From contig DFTH01000003.1 in assembly GCA_002379425.1 (NCBI GenBank), forward strand, positions 248,627-312,626: a DNA stretch of 64,000 bases. Direction: 5' to 3'. The notes under the pieces were generated by a model. The model did not search any database. It saw only the letters and a list, made by a program, of their open reading frames with translations, and was not told where the DNA came from. A program made the translations under genes and the position numbers. This document shows, one piece after another, positions 8,097-16,857 of the stretch. The stretch is from Prevotella sp. UBA4217. Its GTDB lineage: Bacteria > Bacteroidota > Bacteroidia > Bacteroidales > Bacteroidaceae. Position 1 is the first letter of the stretch, and each line of letters starts with the position of its first letter.

Positions 8097-9863
8097 TTAC
8101 ATCGAGAATACTTTCTTCCCCTCAAAGTAGGTGGCTGCAGTCTTAGCCTCATGTATCTCATTTTCGGGACATGTGAGCACGTCTTTTGTAACGAGTAGGA
8201 AGTCGGCATACTTGCCAGTGCTTATACTGCCACGCTCTTTCTCGATGAACATCTGTTTGGCCACGTTGATGGTCAGAGCAGTGAGCGCCTGCTCACGGGT
8301 CAGCAACTCTTCCGGCCACCAGGGCTTTGCCTGCTCAGGGTAATACACGCCTGTCACTGCCACCTCCATGATGCCGAACGGGTCGTCAGGACTGCCGCTC
8401 AGTGCGGGGAAGTCGGAGTGCGACGACATGACGATGCCGTGGTCGAAGTATGATTTCATCGGATAACTCTTGTCCTCCATGCCTTTGGGTACATAGCCAG
8501 CCTTCAGCAATTCCTGCTTGTCGTTGGAGAAATGGTGCCAGAGCATGCCTTCGGTGACATAGATGTTATGGTCGGCCATACGCTTGTAATCCTCCGGATA
8601 GACGCTATGCACGTGTACCAGCGTATTACGCATCTCGTCATTACCGCCGTTGATGTAGGCATTGACAATGCGGTTGACACCCTTGTTACCCATGACGTGT
8701 GTGTGGACGGTCACCCCTTTCTCGTTAGCCTTGCGCGTGATATCGGTAAGTTCCTCTTCCGTCCAGAGGACAACGCCCTGATGTCCGTCGGGATAGAGCG
8801 GCTCCACGAAACCGGTACCAGGCTCCACTGTGCCGTCAACAAAGATCTTGAGCCAGTTGGGTTTTACGCGTGTGGAAGCGTATTTCTTTGCATCAGCAGC
8901 CTTGTCGAGTACTTTTTCCATATCCATCCAACTATCCAGTTCGGTGGTCAGACCAAGTACAATGTGCAGGTCGCCTGCCTGGTCTATCTGCTGGGCAGCC
9001 TTAAATATGTTTTCGTTAAAGAAATAGGTGGAGTAGCCATCTACATACATCGTGTAGCCCTCTGACAGCAAATGCTTCTGGACGCTTTCCATGGTGGCCT
9101 TTGCTATGTCTATGGAAAAAAGGTTCTCGTTGTCCAGGAAGGAACGGGTGTAAGTGCCGGCCTGCTCTGACAGGAAGCCGTTAGGCGTACCGTCAGCCGC
9201 GAAACCTATCTCGCCACCGCGTATCTCTTTTTTCAGCACCGTTCCATCGGCCTTCATGATGCCAGCATTGACCAGTGCGAGGGTGTTGGCCAGACCCTTA
9301 TGGCCTTCCTCGTCGGCAAAGTAGATGGGAATGTCACTGCAGATGGCATCCAACTGCTGACGGGTAGGCATGTTGTGTTCAAAGGTCATCAGATTCCAGC
9401 CCTGACCGAAGATGGCCTTAGCGTCATTGTCCTTTGCCTTTTTGACGGCTGCGGGAACGATTTCTTTCAGGAATCTCTCTGGACTGTCCTCATAACCAAT
9501 GACGGTTCCTACAGACTGGATGGCATAGCCCAGCGTATAGTGGGCGTGTCCGTTGCCGCAGCCGGGCATTACTAGCCCCTTGCCACTATAATCTACCACC
9601 TCGGTCTTACCCTCTTCCACAAAGGCTTCGGCTCCAGCCTTGTCACCTACATAAACATACTTGCCGTCCTTCACGGCAAAGGCCTCAACAACTTGGTTGC
9701 CTTCAGAAGTGAACACCTTGCCGTAGACCACAAGGTCGGCCTTTTCGGGAGTGATACCTCCACTGCTTGGATTATCCACACTTGAGCAGCCGACAAGCAT
9801 ACCCATTCCAATCATGACGCTCATCACTGCGATGAACGATAGACTTTTCTTTTTCATACGCAT
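8097..9863 (-). CDS. Amidohydrolase-family (YtcJ-like) lipoprotein, copy 1
   Basis: Tandem paralogue of 6289-8052, with the same lipobox ('MLVGCSSVDNPSSGG'), HxH motif ('GNGHAHYTLG'), 'HTHVMGNKGV' and 'SSHSDFPALSGSPDDP'. I set the start at the ATG (MRMKKKSL) that aligns with the start of the copy; ATGs at 9881 and a TTG at 9887 are also in frame. It begins about 40 bp after the esterase stop and ends 44 bp before copy 2, so all three genes are probably co-transcribed. Conservation of the metal motifs in both copies suggests both are active with different substrates (inference). Confidence 0.85.
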   Translation of the reverse strand: MRMKKKSLSFIAVMSVMIGMGMLVGCSSVDNPSSGGITPEKADLVVYGKVFTSEGNQVVEAFAVKDGKYVYVGDKAGAEAFVEEGKTEVVDYSGKGLVMPGCGNGHAHYTLGYAIQSVGTVIGYEDSPERFLKEIVPAAVKKAKDNDAKAIFGQGWNLMTFEHNMPTRQQLDAICSDIPIYFADEEGHKGLANTLALVNAGIMKADGTVLKKEIRGGEIGFAADGTPNGFLSEQAGTYTRSFLDNENLFSIDIAKATMESVQKHLLSEGYTMYVDGYSTYFFNENIFKAAQQIDQAGDLHIVLGLTTELDSWMDMEKVLDKAADAKKYASTRVKPNWLKIFVDGTVEPGTGFVEPLYPDGHQGVVLWTEEELTDITRKANEKGVTVHTHVMGNKGVNRIVNAYINGGNDEMRNTLVHVHSVYPEDYKRMADHNIYVTEGMLWHHFSNDKQELLKAGYVPKGMEDKSYPMKSYFDHGIVMSSHSDFPALSGSPDDPFGIMEVAVTGVYYPEQAKPWWPEELLTREQALTALTINVAKQMFIEKERGSISTGKYADFLLVTKDVLTCPENEIHEAKTAATYFEGKKVFSM

Positions 9864-9903
9864 ACTGATATTGGAGTTCATAGACAAAATTTAGACGAAC
9901 TCG

Positions 9904-11598
9904 TCAAATGCAATAATACTTGGTCAGGAAATATGTTTTCTCCCAATCCACCATCTTTCTCTGTGATTCCTTCTCAGAATGAATATTAAACTCATCAAAG
10001 ATCATGATATTCTTGTCTGTCAGGTCGTAAAGCGGCCATTCGTATGCCTTGCCGTCTGGCGACTGGTCGGCGCTGAGAGACGGAATGCCTGTCTTGGCGA
10101 ATTGCACCCACATCCGGCGCATGGTCTTCGAGAATGTCGGGTCGAATAGCCTTCCCGTGAAGTCGGTCACCTCCGGGTTGTTTAATACAGTCGAGACCTC
10201 TACTGCATGCCCGCTCTTCATCAATGGTATTGATGATTCGGGCGTGAAGAGATAGGTGAACGACTTGCCGCCGCCCATTGTCTGACACTCAGACAGTCTG
10301 ATGAGGGGTGCTATAAACCAGCCTTGGTCGTAGAGACGGCAAATTTTCTCATAACTCTCTCCGGGTATGTCGTTGTAGAAACTTTCAACCAATGCTTTTT
10401 CTTCGTCCGTCATCTGTGAGATCACTTTTGCCTTGCGGTCGAGGCCCCACGCAGTGAAAGGCTCTGGTCCGCCACCAGAAACCATGAAATAATTCATCTC
10501 GTCTTTATTGCAACCCTGCATGATGTCGATATCTTTTGCTGCGCCATTCTCGTATGCCGCATACGGGTCAAGAGGCAAATATTTCCCGTCCCTTTCTGGC
10601 ATTACCCTCAAAGTGATCATGGCCGATGTTTCTAAGAATTTCTCGACATCGACTTTCTGGAGGTCTGCCACGGTCTTGCAGCCCAATGCTTCCATCAACT
10701 CGTTCGTACAGTCGATAGCCTGTTCCGAAGACCTAGTGAAGACTGGGCTACCGCTCTGGGCGATAACCTTCTTGAAGTACTTATGGGAGCCTTCTACCAA
10801 AGGGAGCACGGCTACACTTCCTCCACCGGCGGATTCACCGAAGATGGTCACGTTGTCGGGATCGCCGCCGAAACCTGCGATGTTCTCATGTATCCACTTC
10901 AAGGCCATCATCTCATCCATGATTCCCAAGTTCTGCGCGTCGGGATAGTCCTTGCCGTCTGGCAGGTGAGACAAATGTAAGAAGCCGAAGATACCAAGCC
11001 TGTAAGTGATGCTGACAAAAATGACATCGGGGTTTTCTTTGACGAGATTATGACCATTGTACAACGGGTCGACCGTTCCGCCATATTCAAAAGCACCGCC
11101 GTGAATCCATACCATGACCGGTTTTTTAGCATCTGTCATTTCGTCCGCTTTCCATACGTTCAGATAAAGGCAGTCTTCGCTCTGATAGTAATAGCCGGCT
11201 TTTTCGCTGGACGTCTCTCTTTGACGGGCACTTTTTGCGTAGTAATACGCCTCATAGACACGGTCATCTGGAACAACTTCTACTGGGGCTTTCCAGCGCA
11301 GGTCGCCAACAGGTTGTTGGCCAACAAAAGGAATACCTTTGAAAGCAATGATATTATCCGTCTTCTTACCGACGAAGGTACCATTGATGCACTTGACGGC
11401 CAACGATTGGTCAAAATCACCGTCCGTAATCTCTTTGTTCTCGCCGTATAGGGATTTCATCTTTTCCTCAACAGTTTGAGGCTTCTGTACTGGGTTGTCC
11501 TCTCTGTCAGTGCATGAAGTGAGCACCGTAGCCATGCCACCCATCAGGATGGCAGCAAGCATCCTTTGTTTTTTCACCCATCGTGATAATGTTGCCAT
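9904..11598 (-). CDS. Type B carboxylesterase, putative lipoprotein
   Basis: 564 residues. An N-terminal hydrophobic segment ending in 'VLTSCTDRED' suggests lipid anchoring. The body is a carboxylesterase type B / alpha-beta hydrolase: 'KPVMVWIHGGAFEYGG' (oxyanion hole), nucleophile Ser in 'FGESAGGGSV' (about residue 254), and 'KSGHAVEVSTVL' at the position of the catalytic His. It would cleave carboxylic esters outside the cytoplasm; substrate unknown. First gene of a three-gene unit with the two amidohydrolases, driven from a TACTTTTG promoter at 11645-11652 and adjacent to a membrane-bound AraC regulator. Confidence 0.85.
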   Translation of the reverse strand: MATLSRWVKKQRMLAAILMGGMATVLTSCTDREDNPVQKPQTVEEKMKSLYGENKEITDGDFDQSLAVKCINGTFVGKKTDNIIAFKGIPFVGQQPVGDLRWKAPVEVVPDDRVYEAYYYAKSARQRETSSEKAGYYYQSEDCLYLNVWKADEMTDAKKPVMVWIHGGAFEYGGTVDPLYNGHNLVKENPDVIFVSITYRLGIFGFLHLSHLPDGKDYPDAQNLGIMDEMMALKWIHENIAGFGGDPDNVTIFGESAGGGSVAVLPLVEGSHKYFKKVIAQSGSPVFTRSSEQAIDCTNELMEALGCKTVADLQKVDVEKFLETSAMITLRVMPERDGKYLPLDPYAAYENGAAKDIDIMQGCNKDEMNYFMVSGGGPEPFTAWGLDRKAKVISQMTDEEKALVESFYNDIPGESYEKICRLYDQGWFIAPLIRLSECQTMGGGKSFTYLFTPESSIPLMKSGHAVEVSTVLNNPEVTDFTGRLFDPTFSKTMRRMWVQFAKTGIPSLSADQSPDGKAYEWPLYDLTDKNIMIFDEFNIHSEKESQRKMVDWEKTYFLTKYYCI

Positions 11599-11644
11599 AG
11601 ATAATCGTTTGTTTCATGAATGTAGGAATAGTTTGTTGTTGATG

Positions 11645-11652
11645 CAAAAGTA
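11645..11652 (-). promoter_or_regulatory. -7 element (TACTTTTG) for the esterase operon
   Basis: Exact TAnnTTTG match on the minus strand 47 bp upstream of the esterase start; no clear TTTG was seen at the -33 position. Confidence 0.5.
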
Positions 11653-11750
11653 AGCAAAATCTATTAAAAGACCTTGCCCAAAGAGCCCGAATAGTAAGTT
11701 TTTGCTGATTTTATATCGACTTTTGCAGATTTTATAAGCAAGGATGACGG

Positions 11751-12869
11751 TCAGTTGTCATTGTCCTGCATCCAAGCCGTCACATTCTTACCCATGCGCT
11801 GCTTGAAAGCACTGCTGAAAGTAGCATAGTTGCGGTAACCGCTGTCTTCGGCCATCTGCTTGACGGTGAAAGATTGTTTGTCGGCGGCAGCCGTTCTATA
11901 GAGGTTGATGAAATAGTCGATGCGCAGCCCGTTGATATAGGCATTGTATGTGGTGCCTTGCTGAGAGAAATAGCGGCTGAGATAGTAGCGGTTGGTTCCA
12001 ACCGTTCTGGCTAATTGCATCAAGGTCAGGTCATGCTGCAGGTATAGTCGCTTGTCTATACAGTGTTGCTGCAGCAATGAAGTGAGGTTGTGAGGTTGTG
12101 AGGTTGTGAGGTTGTCAGGTGATGTCACCTCATCACCTGAAAGCGGAGCGATCTCATCACCTGAATCCTTCTGGATGGTCAAGTCACTGAGCGTCTCCAC
12201 TCGCCACAGGAGAAATAAGGTCAGTATAATGACGTTCATCTGGGCTGCACACTTGAAGAACAGCCCCTGAAGTTCAAACGCATACAAACTGAATCCCATC
12301 AGAATGCCGGCCAGCACCACGAAACTCTGCCACACCTCCTTATGCTCCAGATCGGCAAAGTTGTCGTGCAGCCAGCGCCCGTACTGCCTCGTCGCCCGAA
12401 CCATATATATGATTAATCCGATGATCGACAGCAGATAATAGACATACAGCACCTGCAGGATGTCGTCGCTACGGGTAGCGATGCACACCGTTATTCCTGC
12501 AGCAAGCGGTGCCACTATGACGCCAATGAGCCACAGTGGTCGCCTGCGGTCTTGCAGCATAATGAACAACACGGCTATTGCCAAGGGGAATACCGTCAGG
12601 AGGTCGAGCAGCGTTCCTACGAAATAGACCATTTTGATATCCTCGGTGGAGGTCAGGTAAAGTAGAGGCGTATACCACAGGTGACTTAACGTAACGGCCC
12701 CCAGGAAGGCCGCCGTCCATCGCCGCAAGCGTACTGACGACGTGATGTCCGGGGCGATAGCGTTGGCCCGACGGAACAACAGGTAGCAGCAGGCAATCAG
12801 GCTCAACACGGTCACACCTGCGTAAATCATCAGATAGAATACATCTTCTCTTATGTGCTGATCGTACAT
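11751..12869 (-). CDS. Membrane-anchored AraC-family regulator with octamer repeat in the linker
   Basis: 372 residues. The N-terminal half has about six hydrophobic segments ('FYLMIYAGVTVLSLIACCYL', 'LWLIGVIVAPLAAGITVCIA', 'VVLAGILMGFSLYAFEL'). A Ser/Thr/Pro-rich linker (about 235-265) joins it to a C-terminal AraC-type double helix-turn-helix ('LTLMQLARTVGTNRYYLSRY', 'VKQMAEDSGYRNYATFSSAF'). This layout puts sensing in the membrane and DNA binding in the cytosol. The linker is encoded by four exact 8-bp repeats, so copy change would truncate the protein before the HTH domain. It starts 9 bp after the propeller gene and is probably translated from the same mRNA; the esterase operon downstream is a plausible extra target (inference). 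Confidence 0.85.
   Translation of the reverse strand: MYDQHIREDVFYLMIYAGVTVLSLIACCYLLFRRANAIAPDITSSVRLRRWTAAFLGAVTLSHLWYTPLLYLTSTEDIKMVYFVGTLLDLLTVFPLAIAVLFIMLQDRRRPLWLIGVIVAPLAAGITVCIATRSDDILQVLYVYYLLSIIGLIIYMVRATRQYGRWLHDNFADLEHKEVWQSFVVLAGILMGFSLYAFELQGLFFKCAAQMNVIILTLFLLWRVETLSDLTIQKDSGDEIAPLSGDEVTSPDNLTTSQPHNLTSLLQQHCIDKRLYLQHDLTLMQLARTVGTNRYYLSRYFSQQGTTYNAYINGLRIDYFINLYRTAAADKQSFTVKQMAEDSGYRNYATFSSAFKQRMGKNVTAWMQDNDN
12083..12114. repeat. Tandem octamer TGAGGTTG x4 inside the AraC regulator gene
   Basis: Four perfect copies at 12083-12090, 12091-12098, 12099-12106 and 12107-12114. They fall in the linker between membrane and HTH domains. Gain or loss of one or two units shifts frame: one alternative frame meets TAG and the other TGA within about 9-17 codons. 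An imperfect partner repeat and an inverted repeat (TCAGGTGAT at 12115-12123, ATCACCTGA at 12132-12140) follow. Confidence 0.9.
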
Positions 12870-12878
12870 ATTGTTACA

Positions 12879-14315
12879 TTATCTGAAGGACACAGCATCC
12901 TGCTTCATCGCCTTGGCGACATCATCGACATCGAAGGGTACCTTCCCCTTTCCCAGTTCTGGGGCATTGAAAGATTTCAAGTTATTATCGTAGAAGGTAG
13001 GATGCTTCTGTGGCAGGCAGAAGGGCTTGTGTGCCTTTCCGTGCTGATCGACATAGCAGAAGTAAGGCTTGCCGTAAAGTCCGTCGTCGCGCTTTGAGGC
13101 GAAGACGAACCAGCGGCTGTTCGACGACCAGGAATGGTAGGTGTCGCTCTTGGCGCTGTTCACGGCGGCGAGCGTGTCGATACGACCTGTCTGCAGGTCC
13201 ATCATCTGCAGATCGGCCTCGGGGTGCCAGATGGGAAACGTGCCGTAGTCGGCCACGGTATAGAGCAGATAGTGCCCGTCAGGACTGATACGGGGGTGGC
13301 AGACGCTCCGCTCACGGTAGAGTGTATCGACCTGAGAGCCGATGGTACCCGTGGCTTCGTCAAAGGGGATGCGTACAAGGGCGTATTGCAGTTGCTTGAT
13401 CTCCGTCGGCAGACTGACGCTGTCAGCAGTACAGTAATAGATAAACTTCCCGTCGGGTGAGAAGGTGGGGAAGGTCTCGAAATTCAGGCTGTCGCTCAGC
13501 AAGGGAGAGGATATGATGTGATGCTCCTTCATGTCGGCCACATAGACATTGGAGTGGGCGTCGAATACCTCCAGGCGCTTGCTGGCGAGACTGTGGAAGG
13601 CCGGGATGATGTCCTGCGTGGAGTAGGTGATGTATCTGCCGCTCGGACTGAAACCGAAATAGACACTGCCAGGGATGCTGAGTTTGCTCAGACGGCCCCC
13701 TTCGTTGAGTATCGCACCACCGCCTGGTCCTCTGACGTACATCATCGAGAGACTGGGATCTTGGTTGGCAAAGGTATGGCAGTTCATGCAACGGTTCTCC
13801 AGTTGTTCGTAGTGACCGAGGGCGTTGACGTCGAAATTCTCCACGCAGCGCTGCTGGATCTGGATATGGTTCCATATCTCGTAGTCAGGTTCGATGAGGC
13901 GGTAGGTCAGGTAGGGATCAACCAGATCTTTCACCACTGTCCATGTGAATGGCCTGTACTGGATCCACCTGCCGTTGATGAGGGCGGTGACGGTCACGGT
14001 GATCTCCTTGCCTGCCGACTGTGCCATCAGGGCTCGCCAGTCGTCGATGTCGAAGACGGCCTCGTCACCACGTGCTTGAATGGTGAGTTCGTCGGCTTTC
14101 ACCTCAATGGCCTCACAGTCACCGTCACGCAACAGGAAGTTCAGCGGGGCAATGTTCTGGGGGATGGTCACATCGCAGTAGTCAGGGTAGATGGGGGGCA
14201 GTTCGCTGCTCTGCTGCACGTTCTCCGGGGTGGGGGTATATATGATGCCTAAGGCTCCTAAGATGACAAGGAACCCTAGAATACCTACGATCACTCGTGT
14301 TCTGACTTTTCTCAT
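12879..14315 (-). CDS. Periplasmic PD40/TolB-like beta-propeller with CxxCH haem-type motif
   Basis: 478 residues. A single N-terminal membrane segment ('VIVGILGFLVILGALGIIY') precedes an extracytoplasmic body. An Ig-like N-terminal region is followed by 'NRCMNCHTFANQDPSLSMMY' (Cys176, Cys179, His180), a c-type haem signature with a nearby Met-Met, then PD40 blades ('FSPSGRYITYSTQD', 'FSPDGKFIYYCTADS', 'ISPDGHYLLYTVAD', 'SSNSRWFVFASKRDDG'). Related proteins are often labelled cytochrome c biogenesis or TolB-like; haem attachment here is inferred, not shown. Its start overlaps the DUF6057 gene stop (ATGA), so the two are translationally coupled. The gene ending at 704 is a paralogue. Confidence 0.8.
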   Translation of the reverse strand: MRKVRTRVIVGILGFLVILGALGIIYTPTPENVQQSSELPPIYPDYCDVTIPQNIAPLNFLLRDGDCEAIEVKADELTIQARGDEAVFDIDDWRALMAQSAGKEITVTVTALINGRWIQYRPFTWTVVKDLVDPYLTYRLIEPDYEIWNHIQIQQRCVENFDVNALGHYEQLENRCMNCHTFANQDPSLSMMYVRGPGGGAILNEGGRLSKLSIPGSVYFGFSPSGRYITYSTQDIIPAFHSLASKRLEVFDAHSNVYVADMKEHHIISSPLLSDSLNFETFPTFSPDGKFIYYCTADSVSLPTEIKQLQYALVRIPFDEATGTIGSQVDTLYRERSVCHPRISPDGHYLLYTVADYGTFPIWHPEADLQMMDLQTGRIDTLAAVNSAKSDTYHSWSSNSRWFVFASKRDDGLYGKPYFCYVDQHGKAHKPFCLPQKHPTFYDNNLKSFNAPELGKGKVPFDVDDVAKAMKQDAVSFR

Positions 14316-15718
14316 GCTTCTGGGGTTTTTGCTTTGTCGAAATAGTACCAGTAAGTATCCCTGAATCGGGAGTTCCCGCGCTGGTTGTTATACTGCATGA
14401 ACCGCTGTATCACGTCCTGGCGCTGTATATATCGCTGCCATTCCTCCTGGCTGGCCTTGGTGCCGGCAAGCCAGATGCAGAGGGCCTCCTGGTATAGCGC
14501 CTTCAGCCGGGGCTTGTCCAGGTCCATGCAGTAGCGGTCGTAGTCGCGCTTGAAGTTGGTGATGTCCTTCAGTAGCAGGTCGCTGCAGAGGATATAGTCA
14601 AGGGCAACGGTATTGTCAGGGTTAGCGTCGAGCAGTTGCATCATGAGGAAGTGGGCATTGTCGCTGGTGGTGATGGTGTCGTGGTGGTTCACCATGGCGA
14701 TCTTCTCCTTGTAGATATCCTTGCCGTGCCGTCTGAGGTTGTCGGCCCACTGCCGATAAACGAGGGTCTTGTCGAGGATTCGCAGGTATTTCTCTGCGGC
14801 CAGGGAGTCGCCGCTAACGATGTTGCACTCCGCCAGTCGCCGCATCATGCGCACATTACGGTTGTCGTGGGAGAAGACGTTCGTCATCATCGCCGCCCGT
14901 TCGGTGAAGGTCATGTCGCCCAGTGCCCAGTAGAGTTCGTTCATGTTACGGATGGTCAGCATGGGTGTCTCTGGTCCGATCTTATAGAAAGTGCCAAGGT
15001 CGGTGGGGATGAACTTCAGCAGGTTGTCGGGCAACTGTCCCCGTTGTGCTTGTACAAGGTTATAGAAGAACAGCATCTGACTGGTCCAGCGGTCGTAGCC
15101 TTCCACCATACGGATCACCCTGTCGTGGTTGCCGAAGTAATACTCGCAATCCACGGCGAAGTCTTTCTCCAGTACGAAGTCGGGCTTCTGGATGGTCTTG
15201 ACCTGTGGTCGCCCGAAGAGCAGATAGGTGGGCAGGAGGGCACAGGCGGCGACGACGGCGCGCATCTTCCATTCTCTCATCAGTGAGATCAGCCATAGCA
15301 TCAGTACCCAACCCATGATGGCTATGGTTGACGACAGCCGGTAACTTGTGCTGAAATAGCAGACGGCAATGAAGGTCATGACGAGAAGTGACAATATCAG
15401 GCCAACGGGACGGCTCACCTTGAAGTGGTGCAGTGCGCTGTAGAGCAGCAGCCCAATCACCAGCATGCAGAGCGAGAGGATGGTTGCCCCCATGTAGAGG
15501 TAATAGTAGAACTGTGTCAGGAAATCGCCAAGAAGACCGGCCACCCCACCGCTCTTGTCAAAATAGGTAGAGAGATAGTCCTGCGACCATAGGAATATCT
15601 GGTTTTGCTCCTGGAAAAAGAAGTGATAGGGATACCAGAACTGGAAGAAACACCAGATGGCAAGAGTCCAGAGGACCATCACCAGCAGGGGATAGTATCT
15701 CTTCAGGACCTTCTTCAT
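14312..15718 (-). CDS. DUF6057-like integral membrane protein
   Basis: 468 residues from MKKVLKRYYPLLVM (ATG 15716-15718). The longer reading to 15766 only extends into the upstream gene. The first ~200 residues hold five or six hydrophobic segments ('LLVMVLWTLAIWCFFQFWY', 'MGATILSLCMLVIGLLLY', 'PVGLILSLLVMTFIAVCYF', 'TIAIMGWVLMLWLISLM'). The rest is a soluble, helical, TPR-like region ('EKDFAVDCEYYFGNHDRVIR', 'LAAEKYLRILDKTLVYRQW'). I recognise it as resembling the Bacteroidota DUF6057 family, function unknown. It overlaps its neighbours by ATGA on both sides (threonine aldolase before, propeller after), which implies tight co-expression and probably a joint envelope role with the propeller. 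Confidence 0.75.
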   Translation of the reverse strand: MKKVLKRYYPLLVMVLWTLAIWCFFQFWYPYHFFFQEQNQIFLWSQDYLSTYFDKSGGVAGLLGDFLTQFYYYLYMGATILSLCMLVIGLLLYSALHHFKVSRPVGLILSLLVMTFIAVCYFSTSYRLSSTIAIMGWVLMLWLISLMREWKMRAVVAACALLPTYLLFGRPQVKTIQKPDFVLEKDFAVDCEYYFGNHDRVIRMVEGYDRWTSQMLFFYNLVQAQRGQLPDNLLKFIPTDLGTFYKIGPETPMLTIRNMNELYWALGDMTFTERAAMMTNVFSHDNRNVRMMRRLAECNIVSGDSLAAEKYLRILDKTLVYRQWADNLRRHGKDIYKEKIAMVNHHDTITTSDNAHFLMMQLLDANPDNTVALDYILCSDLLLKDITNFKRDYDRYCMDLDKPRLKALYQEALCIWLAGTKASQEEWQRYIQRQDVIQRFMQYNNQRGNSRFRDTYWYYFDKAKTPEA

Positions 15719-16743
15719 CCGAGTATCCTTTCTAATTCGTCTATCTCCTCTTCCGTCGTGGCCCAACTGGTCACGAAACGGCAGATGGTGTGGTGACGGT
15801 CCGTCTGTCCGAAGTGGCTGAACACGACCTTCCGCGCAAGTGTCTCCACCTGCTCGTTGTCGATGATTACGAACTGCTGGTTCGTGGGCGAATCGACGTA
15901 GAACTCAAAACCCTTGCATTTGAAGATGTCCTTCATGCGCATTGCCATCCTGATGGCATGCTCCGAGAGCCGGAAATACAAATCATCCGTGAACAGCGCC
16001 TCGAACTGCAATCCGATCAGCGCCCCCTTGGCAATCACGGCACCGTGCTGCTTCTGTATCGAGAAGAAGTGCTTGTGGGCCTTGCGGTTGGTAAAGACGA
16101 CGGCCTCGCCGCAGAGGGCGCCAATCTTCGTGCCGCCAATATAGAATACGTCGCAGTGGCGTGCCAGATAGGGCAGGGTGATGTCGTTGCCCGGTGCCGT
16201 CAGACCGTAACCGAGACGGGCCCCGTCGATATAGAGCGGGATCTCATAGCGCTGGCATACCTGATAGATATCGTCGAGTTCTCTGGCGGTGTAGAGTGTG
16301 CCGAACTCCGTGGGAAAGGTGATATATACCAGTCCCGGGTGCACGGCGTGGTCCTTGTTGCCGTCGTGCATATAGTCGTCGAGATACTTGTCGAGCACCG
16401 CGGCCTCCATCTTACCGTCCTTTTCGGGAAGGGATATGATCTTATGCTCAGTGAACTCCACGGCACCTGCCTCATGGACGTTGATATGACCAGAGCCGAC
16501 GCAGATGACCCCCTCATACTGGTAGAGCATGGAATCGATGGTGGTGGCATTGGTCTGTGTGCCGCCCGTTAGGAAGAATATCTGGGCATCAGGTAGTCCG
16601 CAGGCCTTCCGTATCAGGTCCTTGGCACGCTCACTGAACACGTCGAAGCCGTAGGGGGTGGGCTTCGCTCCGTTGTGCCTTACCAGGTTGTCGAGAACTT
16701 CCTGACAGGCTCCATTATTATAGTCACATTCAAATGAAATCAT
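15715..16743 (-). CDS. ltaE: Low-specificity L-threonine aldolase
   Basis: 342 residues, usual for the family. This is a PLP fold-type I enzyme that cleaves L-threonine or allo-threonine to glycine and acetaldehyde. The PLP lysine is in 'YIGGTKIGALCGEAVVF' (about residue 205); upstream are 'FLTGGTQTNATTID' (phosphate/cofactor loop) and 'PLYIDGARLGYGL' (Asp contacting the PLP ring nitrogen). No signal peptide, so cytosolic. It is the first gene of an operon with a membrane DUF6057-like protein, a propeller and an AraC regulator; its stop (TGA) shares bases with the next ATG. An amino-acid enzyme in an envelope-type operon is unexpected and its link is unclear. Confidence 0.9.
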   Translation of the reverse strand: MISFECDYNNGACQEVLDNLVRHNGAKPTPYGFDVFSERAKDLIRKACGLPDAQIFFLTGGTQTNATTIDSMLYQYEGVICVGSGHINVHEAGAVEFTEHKIISLPEKDGKMEAAVLDKYLDDYMHDGNKDHAVHPGLVYITFPTEFGTLYTARELDDIYQVCQRYEIPLYIDGARLGYGLTAPGNDITLPYLARHCDVFYIGGTKIGALCGEAVVFTNRKAHKHFFSIQKQHGAVIAKGALIGLQFEALFTDDLYFRLSEHAIRMAMRMKDIFKCKGFEFYVDSPTNQQFVIIDNEQVETLARKVVFSHFGQTDRHHTICRFVTSWATTEEEIDELERILG

Positions 16744-16772
16744 CTCGGATGAGTCTTGTCGCTATTTGCCTG

Positions 16773-16780
16773 CAAAAATA
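16773..16780 (-). promoter_or_regulatory. -7 element (TATTTTTG) for the ltaE operon
   Basis: Exact TAnnTTTG on the minus strand, 30 bp before the ltaE start and divergent from the promoter at 16801-16831. Confidence 0.55.
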
Positions 16781-16800
16781 CATAAAGTTTTGCGAATTCC

Positions 16801-16831
16801 TTGCAGATTACAGATAAAAATTGTACTTTTG
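16801..16831 (+). promoter_or_regulatory. Promoter for the DUF3089 hydrolase gene
   Basis: TACTTTTG (-7) at 16824-16831, TTG at 16801-16803 with a 20-bp spacer. It lies inside the upstream open extension of the ORF, supporting the start at 16858. Confidence 0.65.
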
Positions 16832-16857
16832 CAGCCAAAATTGCGTCAACCAACTTT

